DNA from: JANOMH01 sp031422295
GTDB taxonomy: Bacteria; Pseudomonadota; Alphaproteobacteria; Rhodobacterales; Rhodobacteraceae
NCBI GenBank assembly: GCA_031422295.1
Contig: JANOQM010000053.1
Location: forward strand, 1-64,000
Direction: 5' to 3'
Length of the DNA: 64,000 bases
Shown here: piece after piece, positions 1-7,947 of the stretch
Numbering within the stretch: the first letter of the stretch is position 1
Layout of the letters: each line of letters opens with the position of its first letter
Position numbers and translations under genes: made by a program
The notes under the pieces: model-generated
The model's input: only the letters and a program-made list of their open reading frames with translations
Database searches by the model: none
Told to the model about the DNA's origin: nothing

Positions 1-2
1 CC

Positions 3-98
3 GATATCGCCGCGCACTTCCCACCCGAACGCCGCGCATCGGTGTCCGGCCTGCATCGCTGGTTTCACCGGCAAAGGCGACAGGCGGCGGGCCGATGA
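3..98 (+). CDS. Partial CDS, C-terminal end of an unrecognised (probably prophage) protein
   Basis: Only the last 31 codons lie in the window; the gene begins before base 1. The visible end is basic and aromatic (HRWFHRQRRQ near the end) and stops with TGA at 96-98. That stop overlaps the ATG of the next gene (ATGA), so the two are probably translationally coupled. Because the following gene is Mor-like, I infer a protein of the early region of a Mu-like prophage. The fragment is too short to name. Confidence 0.45.
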   Translation, partial: DIAAHFPPERRASVSGLHRWFHRQRRQAAGR

Positions 99-436
99 CT
101 GATCAACTCCCCGTCCGGCCCTACCCCAAACCCACGGCGCAAGTCGCACTCAATGTCGAGGCCCTTGGGTTCGACATGGCAATCACCTTCCTGTTGCAAT
201 TCGGCGGCGCTGAACTTTACATCACCGCCACCCCCAAAGGCCGGTCGGAATTTGAAGCCCTGGTCGGGCAGGAACGGGCTGCGGCCCTGGGCAAGATCGA
301 ACACAAACTGCAACGCCGTGTCCCTCTTGCCAAACGCTGGCTGGCCCAATGCCTTGCCGTGCGCGGTCTATCTGCAAATGCCGTCGCCCGCACATTGCGT
401 GTGACTGACGTCAGCGTAAGGAGCTGGTTGAAGTGA
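95..436 (+). CDS. Mor-like phage transcriptional activator (HTH)
   Basis: The 113-residue product has the two parts expected of the Mor/C family that switches on middle genes in Mu-like phages. A central segment contains FGGAELYI, close to the conserved FGG-x-LYIP core of Mor. The C-terminal end (GLSANAVARTLRVTDVSVRSW) reads as a helix-turn-helix. The start overlaps the preceding stop as ATGA. No other intact phage gene follows; about 390 bases downstream the DNA is interrupted by an insertion sequence, so this is best read as the edge of a decayed Mu-like prophage. Family assignment is from motif recognition only. Confidence 0.55.
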   Translation: MTDQLPVRPYPKPTAQVALNVEALGFDMAITFLLQFGGAELYITATPKGRSEFEALVGQERAAALGKIEHKLQRRVPLAKRWLAQCLAVRGLSANAVARTLRVTDVSVRSWLK

Positions 437-822
437 TGGAGGGTCGGGGCACCCCTCATTTGCTAGCACCTTGCGGTGGCATCATGGAATCCGATTGCCA
501 TGGTCATCACGCGCGGGCGGCGGGGCCTCTCACCCGGTTGCCCGGAAACCCCGCATTGCGCTCTGGCCCGAAAGCCATGCTACGGCAGAGAGAATAGCAC
601 CGTGTCACGCCCGCAAAAGTCCGATAAGACCGCCGCGCCCGCCCGTCAACCGGCCAAACCCGAAAACCCCAATCGCAGGATACTGGCTGCAATCAGGCAA
701 TCCCACAAATGATGCTCCGATACCGGCTCAAATTGGCTGGACAGGGGGTATCAGAACAGTTGAACACTAACACTTACGCTGGAATTTCGGAGTTGCCCAA
801 ATACCTCCGCCGGAGGCTCGTT
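437..822 (+). other. Gene-poor prophage remnant between the Mor-like gene and the IS
   Basis: About 385 bases without a convincing gene. A short basic reading frame starting with GTG at 602 and ending at 712 could be a small phage protein. Its TGA overlaps a possible ATG at 709 whose frame runs on into the insertion sequence and is therefore truncated. Neither has a recognisable domain or a clear ribosome binding site. Confidence 0.3.
801..819. repeat. Palindromic CCTCCGCCGGAGG intergenic motif, copy 1
   Basis: The 19 bases ATACCTCCGCCGGAGGCTC recur exactly at 15192-15210, and both copies are preceded by AGTTGC. The core CCTCCGCCGGAGG is nearly self-complementary. From experience, motifs of the type GCCTCCGGCGGAGGTAT are frequent between genes in roseobacters. 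The IS begins only a few bases downstream. Confidence 0.55.
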
Positions 823-848
823 CAGAGGTGGTACGGGAAATCTGAACA
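823..848 (+). repeat. IS3-family left terminal inverted repeat
   Basis: Starts CAGAGGTGGTACGG and contains TCTGAA at positions 19-24; it matches the complement of the right end at 19 of 26 positions. Confidence 0.6.
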
Positions 849-907
849 TGTGGGACAGGTGGATTTTCCGCGCAACAGCGGCATGATGCTGTTGCGCGTA
901 GTTGACC

Positions 908-1240
908 ATGACAAGACGACCGCGCCGGAACCATAGTCCGGCATTCAAGGCGAAGGTGGCGGTAGCGGCGATTAAAGGTGAGAGGACGTGGATCGAGCTG
1001 GCGCAGGATTTTGGTGTGCATTCGAACCAGATCAAACAATGGCGCGACCGACTGCTTGAGGGTGCGACCGGTGTGTTTGGGGAAGCGCCGAAGACCGATC
1101 AGGAACCGGCAATCGATGTGAAAACTTTGGATGTGAAAATTGGAGAACTGACGCTGGAGAACGACTTTTTGTCCGGCGCGCGACGCACTGTGCGGTGCGC
1201 GTCACCGGTTCGAGCGAACAGCGCAGGGGTCCGTTGCTGA
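908..1240 (+). pseudogene. IS3-family transposase OrfA, C-terminal end disrupted
   Basis: OrfA supplies the DNA-binding part of the two-frame IS3 transposase. The start chosen is ATG 908 (MTRRPRRNHSPAF), a typical OrfA beginning. It is followed by a helix-turn-helix region (IELAQDFGVHSNQIKQW) and the leucine-rich segment ending KIGELTLENDFLSGA, which is the usual junction to OrfB. After that point the sequence no longer resembles the family (arginine- and cysteine-rich tail). A rearrangement of about 50 bases near 1180-1230 has probably replaced the normal frameshift junction. Called a pseudogene for this reason and because OrfB is interrupted. Confidence 0.75.
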
Positions 1241-1250
1241 GCGCAAGCAG

Positions 1251-2084
1251 ATGATCGATCCAGCAGCGAAGCTGAGCGTCAGCCGACTGGCCACCGTGCT
1301 GGCGATCAGCCGGGGTAGCGGTTATTGCCAGCCACGCCGAGTCTCGGACATCGTTCAGAAGCTGATGCACGGAATCGACAAGCTGCACATGGAATTCCCC
1401 TTCGCGGACAGCCGGATGTTGCAGGGACTGCTGGTCCACATGGGCTTCAAGGTCCGACGGTGGCACGTTGCCGTGCTGATGAAGCGCATGGGCAACGAGG
1501 CGCTCTATCACAGACCGAACACCTCGAAACCGGCGCCGGGCCACAAGATCTACACCTGACTGCTGCGAAAACTGCCGATCACACGGCCTAACCACGTCTG
1601 GGCGATGGACATCACCTACATCATCCCCATGGCGCACGGCTTCATCTACCTCGCTGCAGTGCTGGATTGGTTCACCCGACGGATGTTGTCTTGGCGCGTG
1701 TCGATCAAGCTCGAAGCCGACTTTTGTATTGAAGCAGCCGAGGAAGCGCTGGCCCGCCATGCCACCCCCGAATTCTTCCATAAGGATCAGGGCAGCCAGT
1801 TCACGTCGACCGAGTTCATCAAAGTGCTGGCGGGTCGGGAGATCAAGATCAGCATGGACGGCAAAGGTGCCCGGCGCGACAACGTCTTTGTCGAGCGTCT
1901 CTGGCGGACCATCAAATATGAGGAGGTCTATCTGTGGGCCGCTGCCTGCGTGTCCGCGGCCCGCGCCTCGATCAGGCGCTACCTCGGCTTCTCCAACACC
2001 CGCCGCCCACATTCGTCGCTTGCCGACAAAACCCCCGACCGGGCTTACTTCAACGGGCTGACGCCGATCCCGGTGGCAGCATAA
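1251..2084 (+). pseudogene. IS3-family transposase OrfB (rve integrase core), interrupted by an in-frame stop
   Basis: OrfB is the catalytic DDE part. One continuous frame carries the N-terminal HTH_21-like region (SRLATVLAISRGSGY, RRPNTSKPAPGHKIY), an in-frame TGA at 1557-1559 where related proteins have a tyrosine, and then the rve core. The core still shows the first Asp (WAMDITYI), the second Asp (KDQGSQFTS) and the Glu (VERLWRTIKYEEVY). The C-terminal part departs from the family in places (WAAACVSAARASIRRYLGFSN). A premature stop in the middle of the catalytic subunit makes it non-functional unless the stop is read through. Confidence 0.85.
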
Positions 2085-2120
2085 CAGAGGCGGAAAACCA
2101 CCTTAGAAACGCCCAGAACT

Positions 2121-2146
2121 TATTCAGACAAACCGAACCGCCTCTG
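2121..2146 (-). repeat. IS3-family right terminal inverted repeat
   Basis: The complement begins CAGAGGCGGTTCGG and pairs with the left end at 823-848 (19 of 26 positions). Confidence 0.6.
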
Positions 2147-2200
2147 TCGAATGGGTCAACAGCAAACGCTCGGTTTCGGGGGAACAACTAGCCGCAAGAG

Positions 2201-2221
2201 TAAGGTGGGTTTTAACCCACC
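2201..2221. repeat. Stop-associated palindrome, copy A
   Basis: TAAGGTGGGTTTTAACCCAC followed by C. The core 2204-2221 is a perfect 8-bp inverted repeat around TT. It lies 9 bases past the TAG stop of the exported-protein gene on the minus strand (2231-2233), so it would form a hairpin in the 3' end of that transcript. It is one of nine copies in the window. Confidence 0.85.
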
Positions 2222-2230
2222 GACCCTTGG

Positions 2231-2869
2231 CTATTCCCGGCAAACATAGACAGCGCCACCGACTGTCATGACTGTCACAGCAGCGGCGGTCATGGCGGCA
2301 GGGGTGGACAGCGCCGCGCCAACGCTGGTTGCAGCCGACCCCACCGCATCCAGCAACAGGCTGCTTTGCCCGGTTAACAGCATCGCACCCGAACTATGGG
2401 TCAGCCCCAACAGGCCGCGCTGTTGCTGTAGCATCGCTCGTGTCATCGCGCCCAGAAATCCGGTGGTCTGGTCGGCCGTCACATTCACCCGGTCACAAAC
2501 GGTTTTCTGACAGCGACCGCGATAATTGCGCTGTCCCGGCACCAATAAAAATCCGGCGATTTCAGCGTCGTAACTCAGGCAATAGCGCTCGATCTGGTCA
2601 ATCGCCAGTACCGCCCCCAGAAAGGCAATGGTGGTTTCGCTGTCACATTCGGCAGGCGTGCCCCATGCGCCATTCCAGCTTTGGCTTGGCCAGTTCAGCA
2701 TTCGTTCGCGCAAGCTCAGGCTGGGTTGCCTGTCCCGGATCATCCCAGCTTCGACCACCACATCCCGTCCGTTGACGCGGGTCACGCAGCTTGTGCCCTG
2801 CGCCATGGCCGAGCCCGCCCAAAGGCAGGCCAGCATCAGGACCAGACTAAATCGGACGGCGCTGATCAA
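2231..2869 (-). CDS. Exported protein of unknown function
   Basis: The 212-residue product begins with a clear Sec signal peptide (hydrophobic LVLMLACLWAGSAMA, cleavage predicted after AMA). The mature part is cysteine-rich (around six Cys), which suggests disulfides in the periplasm. A hydrophobic Ala/Val/Thr-rich C-terminal stretch ends in YVCRE. I do not recognise a named domain. The start overlaps the last 23 bases of the helicase gene upstream, so the two are probably co-transcribed; an internal ATG at 2836 would leave too short a signal peptide. A copy of the palindromic repeat follows the stop. Confidence 0.75.
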   Translation of the reverse strand: MISAVRFSLVLMLACLWAGSAMAQGTSCVTRVNGRDVVVEAGMIRDRQPSLSLRERMLNWPSQSWNGAWGTPAECDSETTIAFLGAVLAIDQIERYCLSYDAEIAGFLLVPGQRNYRGRCQKTVCDRVNVTADQTTGFLGAMTRAMLQQQRGLLGLTHSSGAMLLTGQSSLLLDAVGSAATSVGAALSTPAAMTAAAVTVMTVGGAVYVCRE

Positions 2870-4439
2870 AGCTTTTCATGATAAAGCTGGGGGTGTCATC
2901 GCCCATTCCGACGATCCGTTCACCCTGCGGCTCGCGGCGGTGCCGTTCGGGGCGTGAGGATTCGGAGCGTGAGGATTCGGGGCGCGGCGTTTCGGGGCGT
3001 GCGTTTTCTGACCGTAGGTTTTCTGGCCGTTTGGTTTCGTTGCGTTCAGGCCTAGGGCTGCGCTCTTGCCTTGGGGCTCGGTCTGGGCGGTCACGCTGAA
3101 CAGGATTAGTCTTTGTGTCGGGCTGCGCCACGTCAGCGGCCACGGCTTCCAGCGCTGGCCGGGCAGCGTTCCGTTCAGTCCGTGGGCCACGGCCACGGGT
3201 CCGCCCAGGTTCTCCGTCTGGGTCAGGCTTGCGGGGCGGGCGGTTGGGCATTTCATCAGGCATAGGTTTTCCCGCCATCGGATTATCAAGCCGGGGGATC
3301 GCTTTTTGCACCAGCTTTTCAATGGCCTCAAGGTTTTTCTCGTCTCGCGGCGAACAGATCATCATGGTCTTGCCTGACCGCCCAGCCCGACCGGTGCGGC
3401 CAATCCGGTGGACGTAATCCTCGGCATGGCTGGGCACGTCAAAGTTGAAGATGTGACTGACAGCGGGAATATCCAAGCCACGGGCCGCCACATCGGACGC
3501 ACACAGAAACCGGATCGATCCATCCCGGAACCCGTCCAGCGTGCGGGTGCGCACCGATTGGTCCAGATCGCCGTGGATCGGTTCGGCGTTATAGCCGTAT
3601 TTTTTCAATGATTTGGCGACCACATCGACATCAACCTTGCGGTTGCAAAAGATGATCGCGTTGGTGCAGGCATCGCCTTCGCCATCAATTATCGCGCGCA
3701 GCACGGCGCGCTTCTCACTGCCTTCGTTTTCACGTTTGCTGGCTTTGAACATCACCACACCTTGGGTGATATTCTCGCCTGTTGTCGCGGCGCGGGCCAC
3801 TTCGACTTTGGCTGGATTGGACAGGAACATATTGGTGATACGTTCGATCTCGGGTGCCATGGTGGCACTGAAAAACAGCGTCTGCCGGGTGAACGGCGTC
3901 AGGTTGAAGATGCGTTCGATATCGGGAATGAACCCCATATCGAGCATCCGGTCCGCCTCGTCCACCACCATGATTTGCACGCCGGTCAGCAGCAGTTTGC
4001 CGCGTTCGAAATGGTCCAGCAACCGGCCCGGTGTGGCGATCAGCACGTCGACGCCCCGGTCGATCAGCAGATCCTGTTCCTTGAAGCTGACGCCGCCGAT
4101 CAGCAGGGCCTTGGTCAGTTTGGTGTGCTTGGCATATGTGTCAAAGTTTTCAGCCACCTGGGCGGCCAGTTCGCGGGTTGGGCACAGCACCAGGCTACGC
4201 GGCATCCGCGCCCGCGCCCGGCCACGGCCCAGCAGGGTGATCATCGGCAACACGAAACTGGCGGTTTTGCCGGTGCCGGTCTGCGCAATGCCCAAAACGT
4301 CGCGGCCCAGCAGCGCAGGGGGGATCGCACCCGCCTGAATTGGGGTCGGAATGGTATAGCCGGTATCAATCACCGCCTGCAGAACCTTGGGGTCAAGGTT
4401 CAGGTCGGAAAACTGCACCGGGGACGTGTAAGATGTCAT
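2847..4439 (-). CDS. DEAD-box ATP-dependent RNA helicase (RhlE-like)
   Basis: An RNA helicase likely to act in RNA unwinding, ribosome assembly or mRNA decay. All core motifs are present in order: Q motif (TPIQ), I (AQTGTGKT), Ia (PTRELA), Ib (TPGR), II (DEAD), III (SAT), IV (IIFCNRK), V (ASDVAARGLDI) and VI (HRIGRTGRAG). After about residue 390 comes a basic, disordered tail of some 135 residues rich in R, P, E and S, with a five-residue RPE-type repeat near its end. Such tails bind RNA. The start MTSYTSPVQF at 4439 is chosen because the N-terminus then aligns with the family; an upstream ATG at 4466 is possible, and neither has a strong ribosome binding site. Confidence 0.93.
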   Translation of the reverse strand: MTSYTSPVQFSDLNLDPKVLQAVIDTGYTIPTPIQAGAIPPALLGRDVLGIAQTGTGKTASFVLPMITLLGRGRARARMPRSLVLCPTRELAAQVAENFDTYAKHTKLTKALLIGGVSFKEQDLLIDRGVDVLIATPGRLLDHFERGKLLLTGVQIMVVDEADRMLDMGFIPDIERIFNLTPFTRQTLFFSATMAPEIERITNMFLSNPAKVEVARAATTGENITQGVVMFKASKRENEGSEKRAVLRAIIDGEGDACTNAIIFCNRKVDVDVVAKSLKKYGYNAEPIHGDLDQSVRTRTLDGFRDGSIRFLCASDVAARGLDIPAVSHIFNFDVPSHAEDYVHRIGRTGRAGRSGKTMMICSPRDEKNLEAIEKLVQKAIPRLDNPMAGKPMPDEMPNRPPRKPDPDGEPGRTRGRGPRTERNAARPALEAVAADVAQPDTKTNPVQRDRPDRAPRQERSPRPERNETKRPENLRSENARPETPRPESSRSESSRPERHRREPQGERIVGMGDDTPSFIMKSFDQRRPI

Positions 4440-4655
4440 GTTATCTGTCAAGGAAAGCCCTTTCATTGGTTGCGGCCTGATGTGGCCGCGAATGAAGCGG
4501 CCCGCCCGGCCGGATTGCCGGGGCGTGTGACATGGCAGGGCCATACGCCTGCCCCGGGCAAAGGTCAAGGAATTCATGGATTTGGCTATCGGTTGGGGTT
4601 ACTCGACTTGGCCCCGCCGCTGACCTATGTTGATCCGACATGAGGAGAGCAACCG

Positions 4656-5054
4656 ATGCCGTTGATGCAATTGATTTATGTCTCGCGCCCCTTTGGCTTT
4701 GACGAACAGGTGCTCAGTCATATTCTGTTCAAGGCGCGCCACAACAATGCCCGGGACGATATTACCGGGGCGTTGATCTGCCGGGCCGATCTGTATCTGC
4801 AACTGATTGAGGGGCCTCAGGCGGCAATCGAGGCGGTTTATGTGAAAATCCTTGCCGATGACCGCCATATCGAGGTGAAGAAACGCCTGCAACGCGTTGT
4901 GACGGCGCGCATGTTTCCGGAATGGGCGATGAAGGATGATCCGGCCCGGTCGTGGATGTGGGATCAGGCGCAGGTCGATGACGGTGCTGTCGAGCGGGCA
5001 AGCGAGGCCGAGATTCTGGCAGTATTTGAACGGGTGCGGCACGAAATGGCCTGA
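4656..5054 (+). CDS. BLUF-domain blue-light sensor protein
   Basis: A short (132 aa) single-domain BLUF protein that should bind FAD and sense blue light. Residues known to build the photoactive site of AppA/BlrB are at matching places: Tyr8 (LIYVS), Asn31 (ARHNNA), Gln49 (YLQLIEGP), Trp90 and Met92 (MFPEWAM). Apart from a helical C-terminal cap (residues about 105-132) there is no attached output domain, so it would have to signal through a partner protein. The ribosome binding site is good (GAGGAG, 9 bases before ATG). The OsmC gene starts about 105 bases downstream in the same direction and might share its transcript. Confidence 0.9.
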   Translation: MPLMQLIYVSRPFGFDEQVLSHILFKARHNNARDDITGALICRADLYLQLIEGPQAAIEAVYVKILADDRHIEVKKRLQRVVTARMFPEWAMKDDPARSWMWDQAQVDDGAVERASEAEILAVFERVRHEMA

Positions 5055-5158
5055 TGCGCCCGACTGTTGCTATTCGTTACAGGCTTGACCTCGCCCGCCA
5101 CTCCTGCACTTTCACGGTGAAGCCCCCGGGTGGGGCCCAAATGCGAAAGGAATATGAA

Positions 5159-5587
5159 ATGGCGATGAAACGCAGAGCAACTGCTGTCTGGAAGGGCGAT
5201 CTTAAGGCTGGAACGGGCAAGGTTTCGACCCAGAGCAAGGCGCTGACCGACTTGCCCTATGATTTCAAGATGCGTTTTGAGGATGCCCCCGGCACCAATC
5301 CCGAAGAATTGATCGGCGCGGCCCATGCAGGTTGCTTCTCGATGGCCTTGTCCGGGGAACTGGAAAAGGCCGGACTGGTCGCCGACGAAATTACCACGAC
5401 AGCGACGGTTACTCTGGATTTCCCCGATGGTGCCCCGACGGTCACGGTGATCCATCTGGACCTGACCGCAAAAATTCCTGGTGCGACCGATGCTGCATTC
5501 CAGAAGGCAGCGGCGGATGCCAAGGCGAATTGCCCGATCTCGCGTTTGCTGAAGGCCGAGATTACGCTGACGGCGAAGTTGGCTTAG
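5159..5587 (+). CDS. osmC: OsmC-family peroxiredoxin
   Basis: Thiol peroxidase of the OsmC/Ohr family that reduces organic hydroperoxides. The two catalytic cysteines are present, Cys59 in HAGCFSM and Cys125 in ANCPIS, at the spacing usual for the family, and the length (142 aa) is typical. The start at 5159 (MAMKRRATAVW) is preceded by AAAGGA at a good distance; the open frame extends upstream but without family-like sequence. It follows the blue-light sensor gene, which is of interest because light causes oxidative stress in these bacteria, but a functional link is only inferred. Its stop overlaps the stop of the convergent gene (TTAG). Confidence 0.88.
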   Translation: MAMKRRATAVWKGDLKAGTGKVSTQSKALTDLPYDFKMRFEDAPGTNPEELIGAAHAGCFSMALSGELEKAGLVADEITTTATVTLDFPDGAPTVTVIHLDLTAKIPGATDAAFQKAAADAKANCPISRLLKAEITLTAKLA

Positions 5588-6192
5588 CCCGGCGCAGAGG
5601 GGTGCAACTGCGGGCGATAGCCTGCGACGAGTGCGGCGACTGTCGGCGCGGGCGTCAGGACAGTGACCGTGCCGCCGGGGCGGCGCTGCGGCCCGAGATA
5701 GGCACCGGTCGCATAGGGCAGCGCCATGTCCTGCAGGATCAGATACGGTGCATCATCCTGCAGGATGAAAGTGCCATCGGGCAATCCCGCCGCTGGCGCA
5801 TCATGGCGGCGCTGCGCCCGCCCGGTGACGCGTGCGTGGTGCAAGGCGCGATCAAGGCGCTTGGCATCGGGCCGATCCCCGGTCGCAATCTGCCATGCGT
5901 CAAGAAACGCCCGGTAATCGGCGCGGCGGCATTCAGCGCAGGGCCGGTGCCCTGCGGCCAATGCCACTGCCTCGTCTAGAAAGAACAACTCGGTATAGGC
6001 TCCCGCCGCCATGACGCTGCGTTTGCGACCGTTGAATGACAGGTGGCAGAAGACCCAGTTTCTGTGCCGCCAGCGTGCGGTGCCGAGGCGCTGGGTGTCG
6101 TCATGCAGGATGCCGCGATTGCCCATGAAAAGACCGCGTTCATCGCTGGACACAATCGCGGCGGTGGGCAGGACCCGGTTTTGCAGGCTCAC
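5584..6192 (-). CDS. Conserved hypothetical protein with CxxC motif
   Basis: A 202-residue protein without a domain I can name. It contains a Cys-x-x-Cys segment (HRPCAECRRADYRAF) that could bind metal, an aromatic patch near residue 45 (RHRNWVFCHLSF), and no signal peptide or membrane segment. The start is GTG at 6192, overlapping the TGA of the release factor 3 gene (GTGA), so translation is coupled to RF3. Its end overlaps the convergent osmC stop. The position directly behind prfC suggests co-expression but gives no function. Confidence 0.7.
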   Translation of the reverse strand: MSLQNRVLPTAAIVSSDERGLFMGNRGILHDDTQRLGTARWRHRNWVFCHLSFNGRKRSVMAAGAYTELFFLDEAVALAAGHRPCAECRRADYRAFLDAWQIATGDRPDAKRLDRALHHARVTGRAQRRHDAPAAGLPDGTFILQDDAPYLILQDMALPYATGAYLGPQRRPGGTVTVLTPAPTVAALVAGYRPQLHPSAPG

Positions 6193-7799
6193 ACCATCAT
6201 TTCCTTGGTCGCCGTCAGCCGCACGGCCGGGTAATCCCGCGCGACCCGGTCAATATCCCATTGCAGCCGCGTCAGATAAACGACGTCGCCATCATTGTCA
6301 TGGGCGATATGCTGTTTGTTGACATTGATGAAATCCTCGACCGGCAGGCGGTCGCCGCCGACCCAGCGGGCGCTGGTGAACTGCGTCGGTGAAAACCGCA
6401 CCGGCAGGCCATATTCCAGCTCGATCCGGCTGGCCAGCACGTCGAATTGCAATTGACCAACCACACCGACGATAAAGCCCGAGCCGATCATCGGTTTGAA
6501 GACTTTGGCGGCACCTTCCTCGGCAAATTGCATCAGTGCCTTTTCCAGATGTTTGGATTTCATCGGGTCACCGGCGCGGACAGTTTGCAGCAGTTCCGGC
6601 GCGAATGACGGAATGCCGGTGACGCGCAATATTTCGCCCTCGGTCAAGGTATCGCCAATCCGCAATTGGCCGTGGTTCGGAATGCCGATGATGTCGCCCG
6701 CCCAGGCCTCTTCGGCCAATTCGCGGTCGGCGGCGAGGAAAAGCACGGGGTTTGACACCGCCATCGGCTTTCTCGTGCGCACATGCAGCAGCTTCATGCC
6801 GCGTTCAAAGTGGCCGGACGCCAACCGCACAAAAGCCACCCGGTCGCGGTGTTTAGGGTCCATATTGGCCTGCACCTTGAACACGAACCCGGTAACCGGC
6901 TGTTCTTCTGGCGAAATTTTACGCGGTTCGGCGTTTTGAACCTGTGGTTCCGGCCCCCATGTGCCAATCCCGTCCATCAGTTCCTTGACCCCGAATGAAT
7001 TGATCGCCGAGCCGAACCAGATCGGGGTCATGGTGCCTTCGCTCACCGCTTTCAGGTCCAAAGCGGGCAGCAATTCGCGGACCATTTCCAATTCTTCGAT
7101 CAATTTGGCCAGCAGGTCAGCCGGGACCAGTTCGGCCAGCCGCGGGTCAGATAACCCCTTGATCTCAATCGATTCCGCCACCCGGTTGCGGTCGGCCCGG
7201 TCCATCAGTTCAAGGCGGTCGTTCAGGATATCATAGCAGCCGATAAACTCGCGTCCGGTGCCAATGGGCCAGCTTGCGGGCGACACGTCGATGGCTAGAT
7301 TTTCCTGTATTTCATCAATGATGTCAAAGGTATCGCGGCTTTCGCGGTCCATCTTGTTACAAAACGTCAGGATTGGCAGGTCGCGCATCCGGCAGACCTC
7401 GAACAACTTCCGGGTTTGCGACTCCACGCCCTTGGCCCCGTCAATCACCATGACGGCGGCATCAACGGCGGTCAGGGTGCGGTAGGTGTCCTCGGAAAAA
7501 TCGCTGTGCCCGGGCGTGTCCACCAGATTGAACCGGAACCCTTTGTAATCAAACGACATGGCCGAAGCCGAGACCGAAATCCCCCGGTCCTTTTCCATCT
7601 GCATGAAATCCGACCGGGTGCGCCGCGCCTCGCCCTTGGCCCGGACCTGACCCGCCATCTGGATCGCCCCGCCAAACAGCAGAAACTTTTCGGTCAGCGT
7701 GGTTTTACCCGCATCGGGGTGCGAAATGATCGCAAAGGTCCGGCGCCTCCTGATTTCAGGGTGGGCGATTTCGGCGGGCAGGGCGGGGCGGTTTGTCAT
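6189..7799 (-). CDS. prfC: Peptide chain release factor 3
   Basis: Translational GTPase that releases RF1/RF2 from the ribosome after peptide release. The G motifs are clear: G1 SHPDAGKTTLTE, switch I around RRTRSDFMQMEKDRGIS, G3 DTPGHSDF and G4 NKMD. Domain II and the RF3-specific C-terminal domain (FVGVVGQLQFDV-like region) follow; length 536 aa is normal. Start MTNRPALPAEI at 7799 is chosen because the upstream in-frame 20 codons are not family-like. The downstream hypothetical gene overlaps by four bases. RF2 (prfB) lies elsewhere in the window at 48360. Confidence 0.96.
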   Translation of the reverse strand: MTNRPALPAEIAHPEIRRRRTFAIISHPDAGKTTLTEKFLLFGGAIQMAGQVRAKGEARRTRSDFMQMEKDRGISVSASAMSFDYKGFRFNLVDTPGHSDFSEDTYRTLTAVDAAVMVIDGAKGVESQTRKLFEVCRMRDLPILTFCNKMDRESRDTFDIIDEIQENLAIDVSPASWPIGTGREFIGCYDILNDRLELMDRADRNRVAESIEIKGLSDPRLAELVPADLLAKLIEELEMVRELLPALDLKAVSEGTMTPIWFGSAINSFGVKELMDGIGTWGPEPQVQNAEPRKISPEEQPVTGFVFKVQANMDPKHRDRVAFVRLASGHFERGMKLLHVRTRKPMAVSNPVLFLAADRELAEEAWAGDIIGIPNHGQLRIGDTLTEGEILRVTGIPSFAPELLQTVRAGDPMKSKHLEKALMQFAEEGAAKVFKPMIGSGFIVGVVGQLQFDVLASRIELEYGLPVRFSPTQFTSARWVGGDRLPVEDFINVNKQHIAHDNDGDVVYLTRLQWDIDRVARDYPAVRLTATKEMMV

Positions 7800-7947
7800 G
7801 GGCACGCTATAGCGGGGTGCTGCCCAAAGGGCAATCAGGCTGCAGCCCGGCGACAACACCTTACGATTGTTTCAAAATCTGACTCTTGCCAAAAAGTAGA
7901 ATTCGAGTAGCAATTTGTTAAGGTCAAAAATGTAAGGTGCCCCGTTC

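Larger units (their letters stand above)
823..2146 (+). mobile_element. Degenerate IS3-family insertion sequence
   Basis: The element is about 1.32 kb, the usual IS3 size, with two consecutive transposase frames in the OrfA/OrfB arrangement. Imperfect terminal inverted repeats can be aligned: 823-848 starts CAGAGGTGGTACGG and the complement of 2121-2146 starts CAGAGGCGGTTCGG, with 19 of 26 positions matching. TCG lies at 818-820 and at 2147-2149 and may be a remnant of the 3-bp target duplication, but on the left two extra bases (TT) intervene. Both transposase frames are damaged, so the element is not expected to move by itself. Confidence 0.8.

Noticed and set aside
476..936. Small reading frames between the Mor-like gene and the transposase
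   Set aside because: No ribosome binding site, no family resemblance, and one runs into the IS; mentioned only as prophage debris.
1032..2012. Minus-strand reading frame across the IS
   Set aside because: It is antisense to the transposase frames, which carry clear family motifs.
818..2149. Clean TCG target duplication of the IS
   Set aside because: TCG occurs on both sides, but on the left two extra bases separate it from the inverted repeat; a chance match cannot be excluded.
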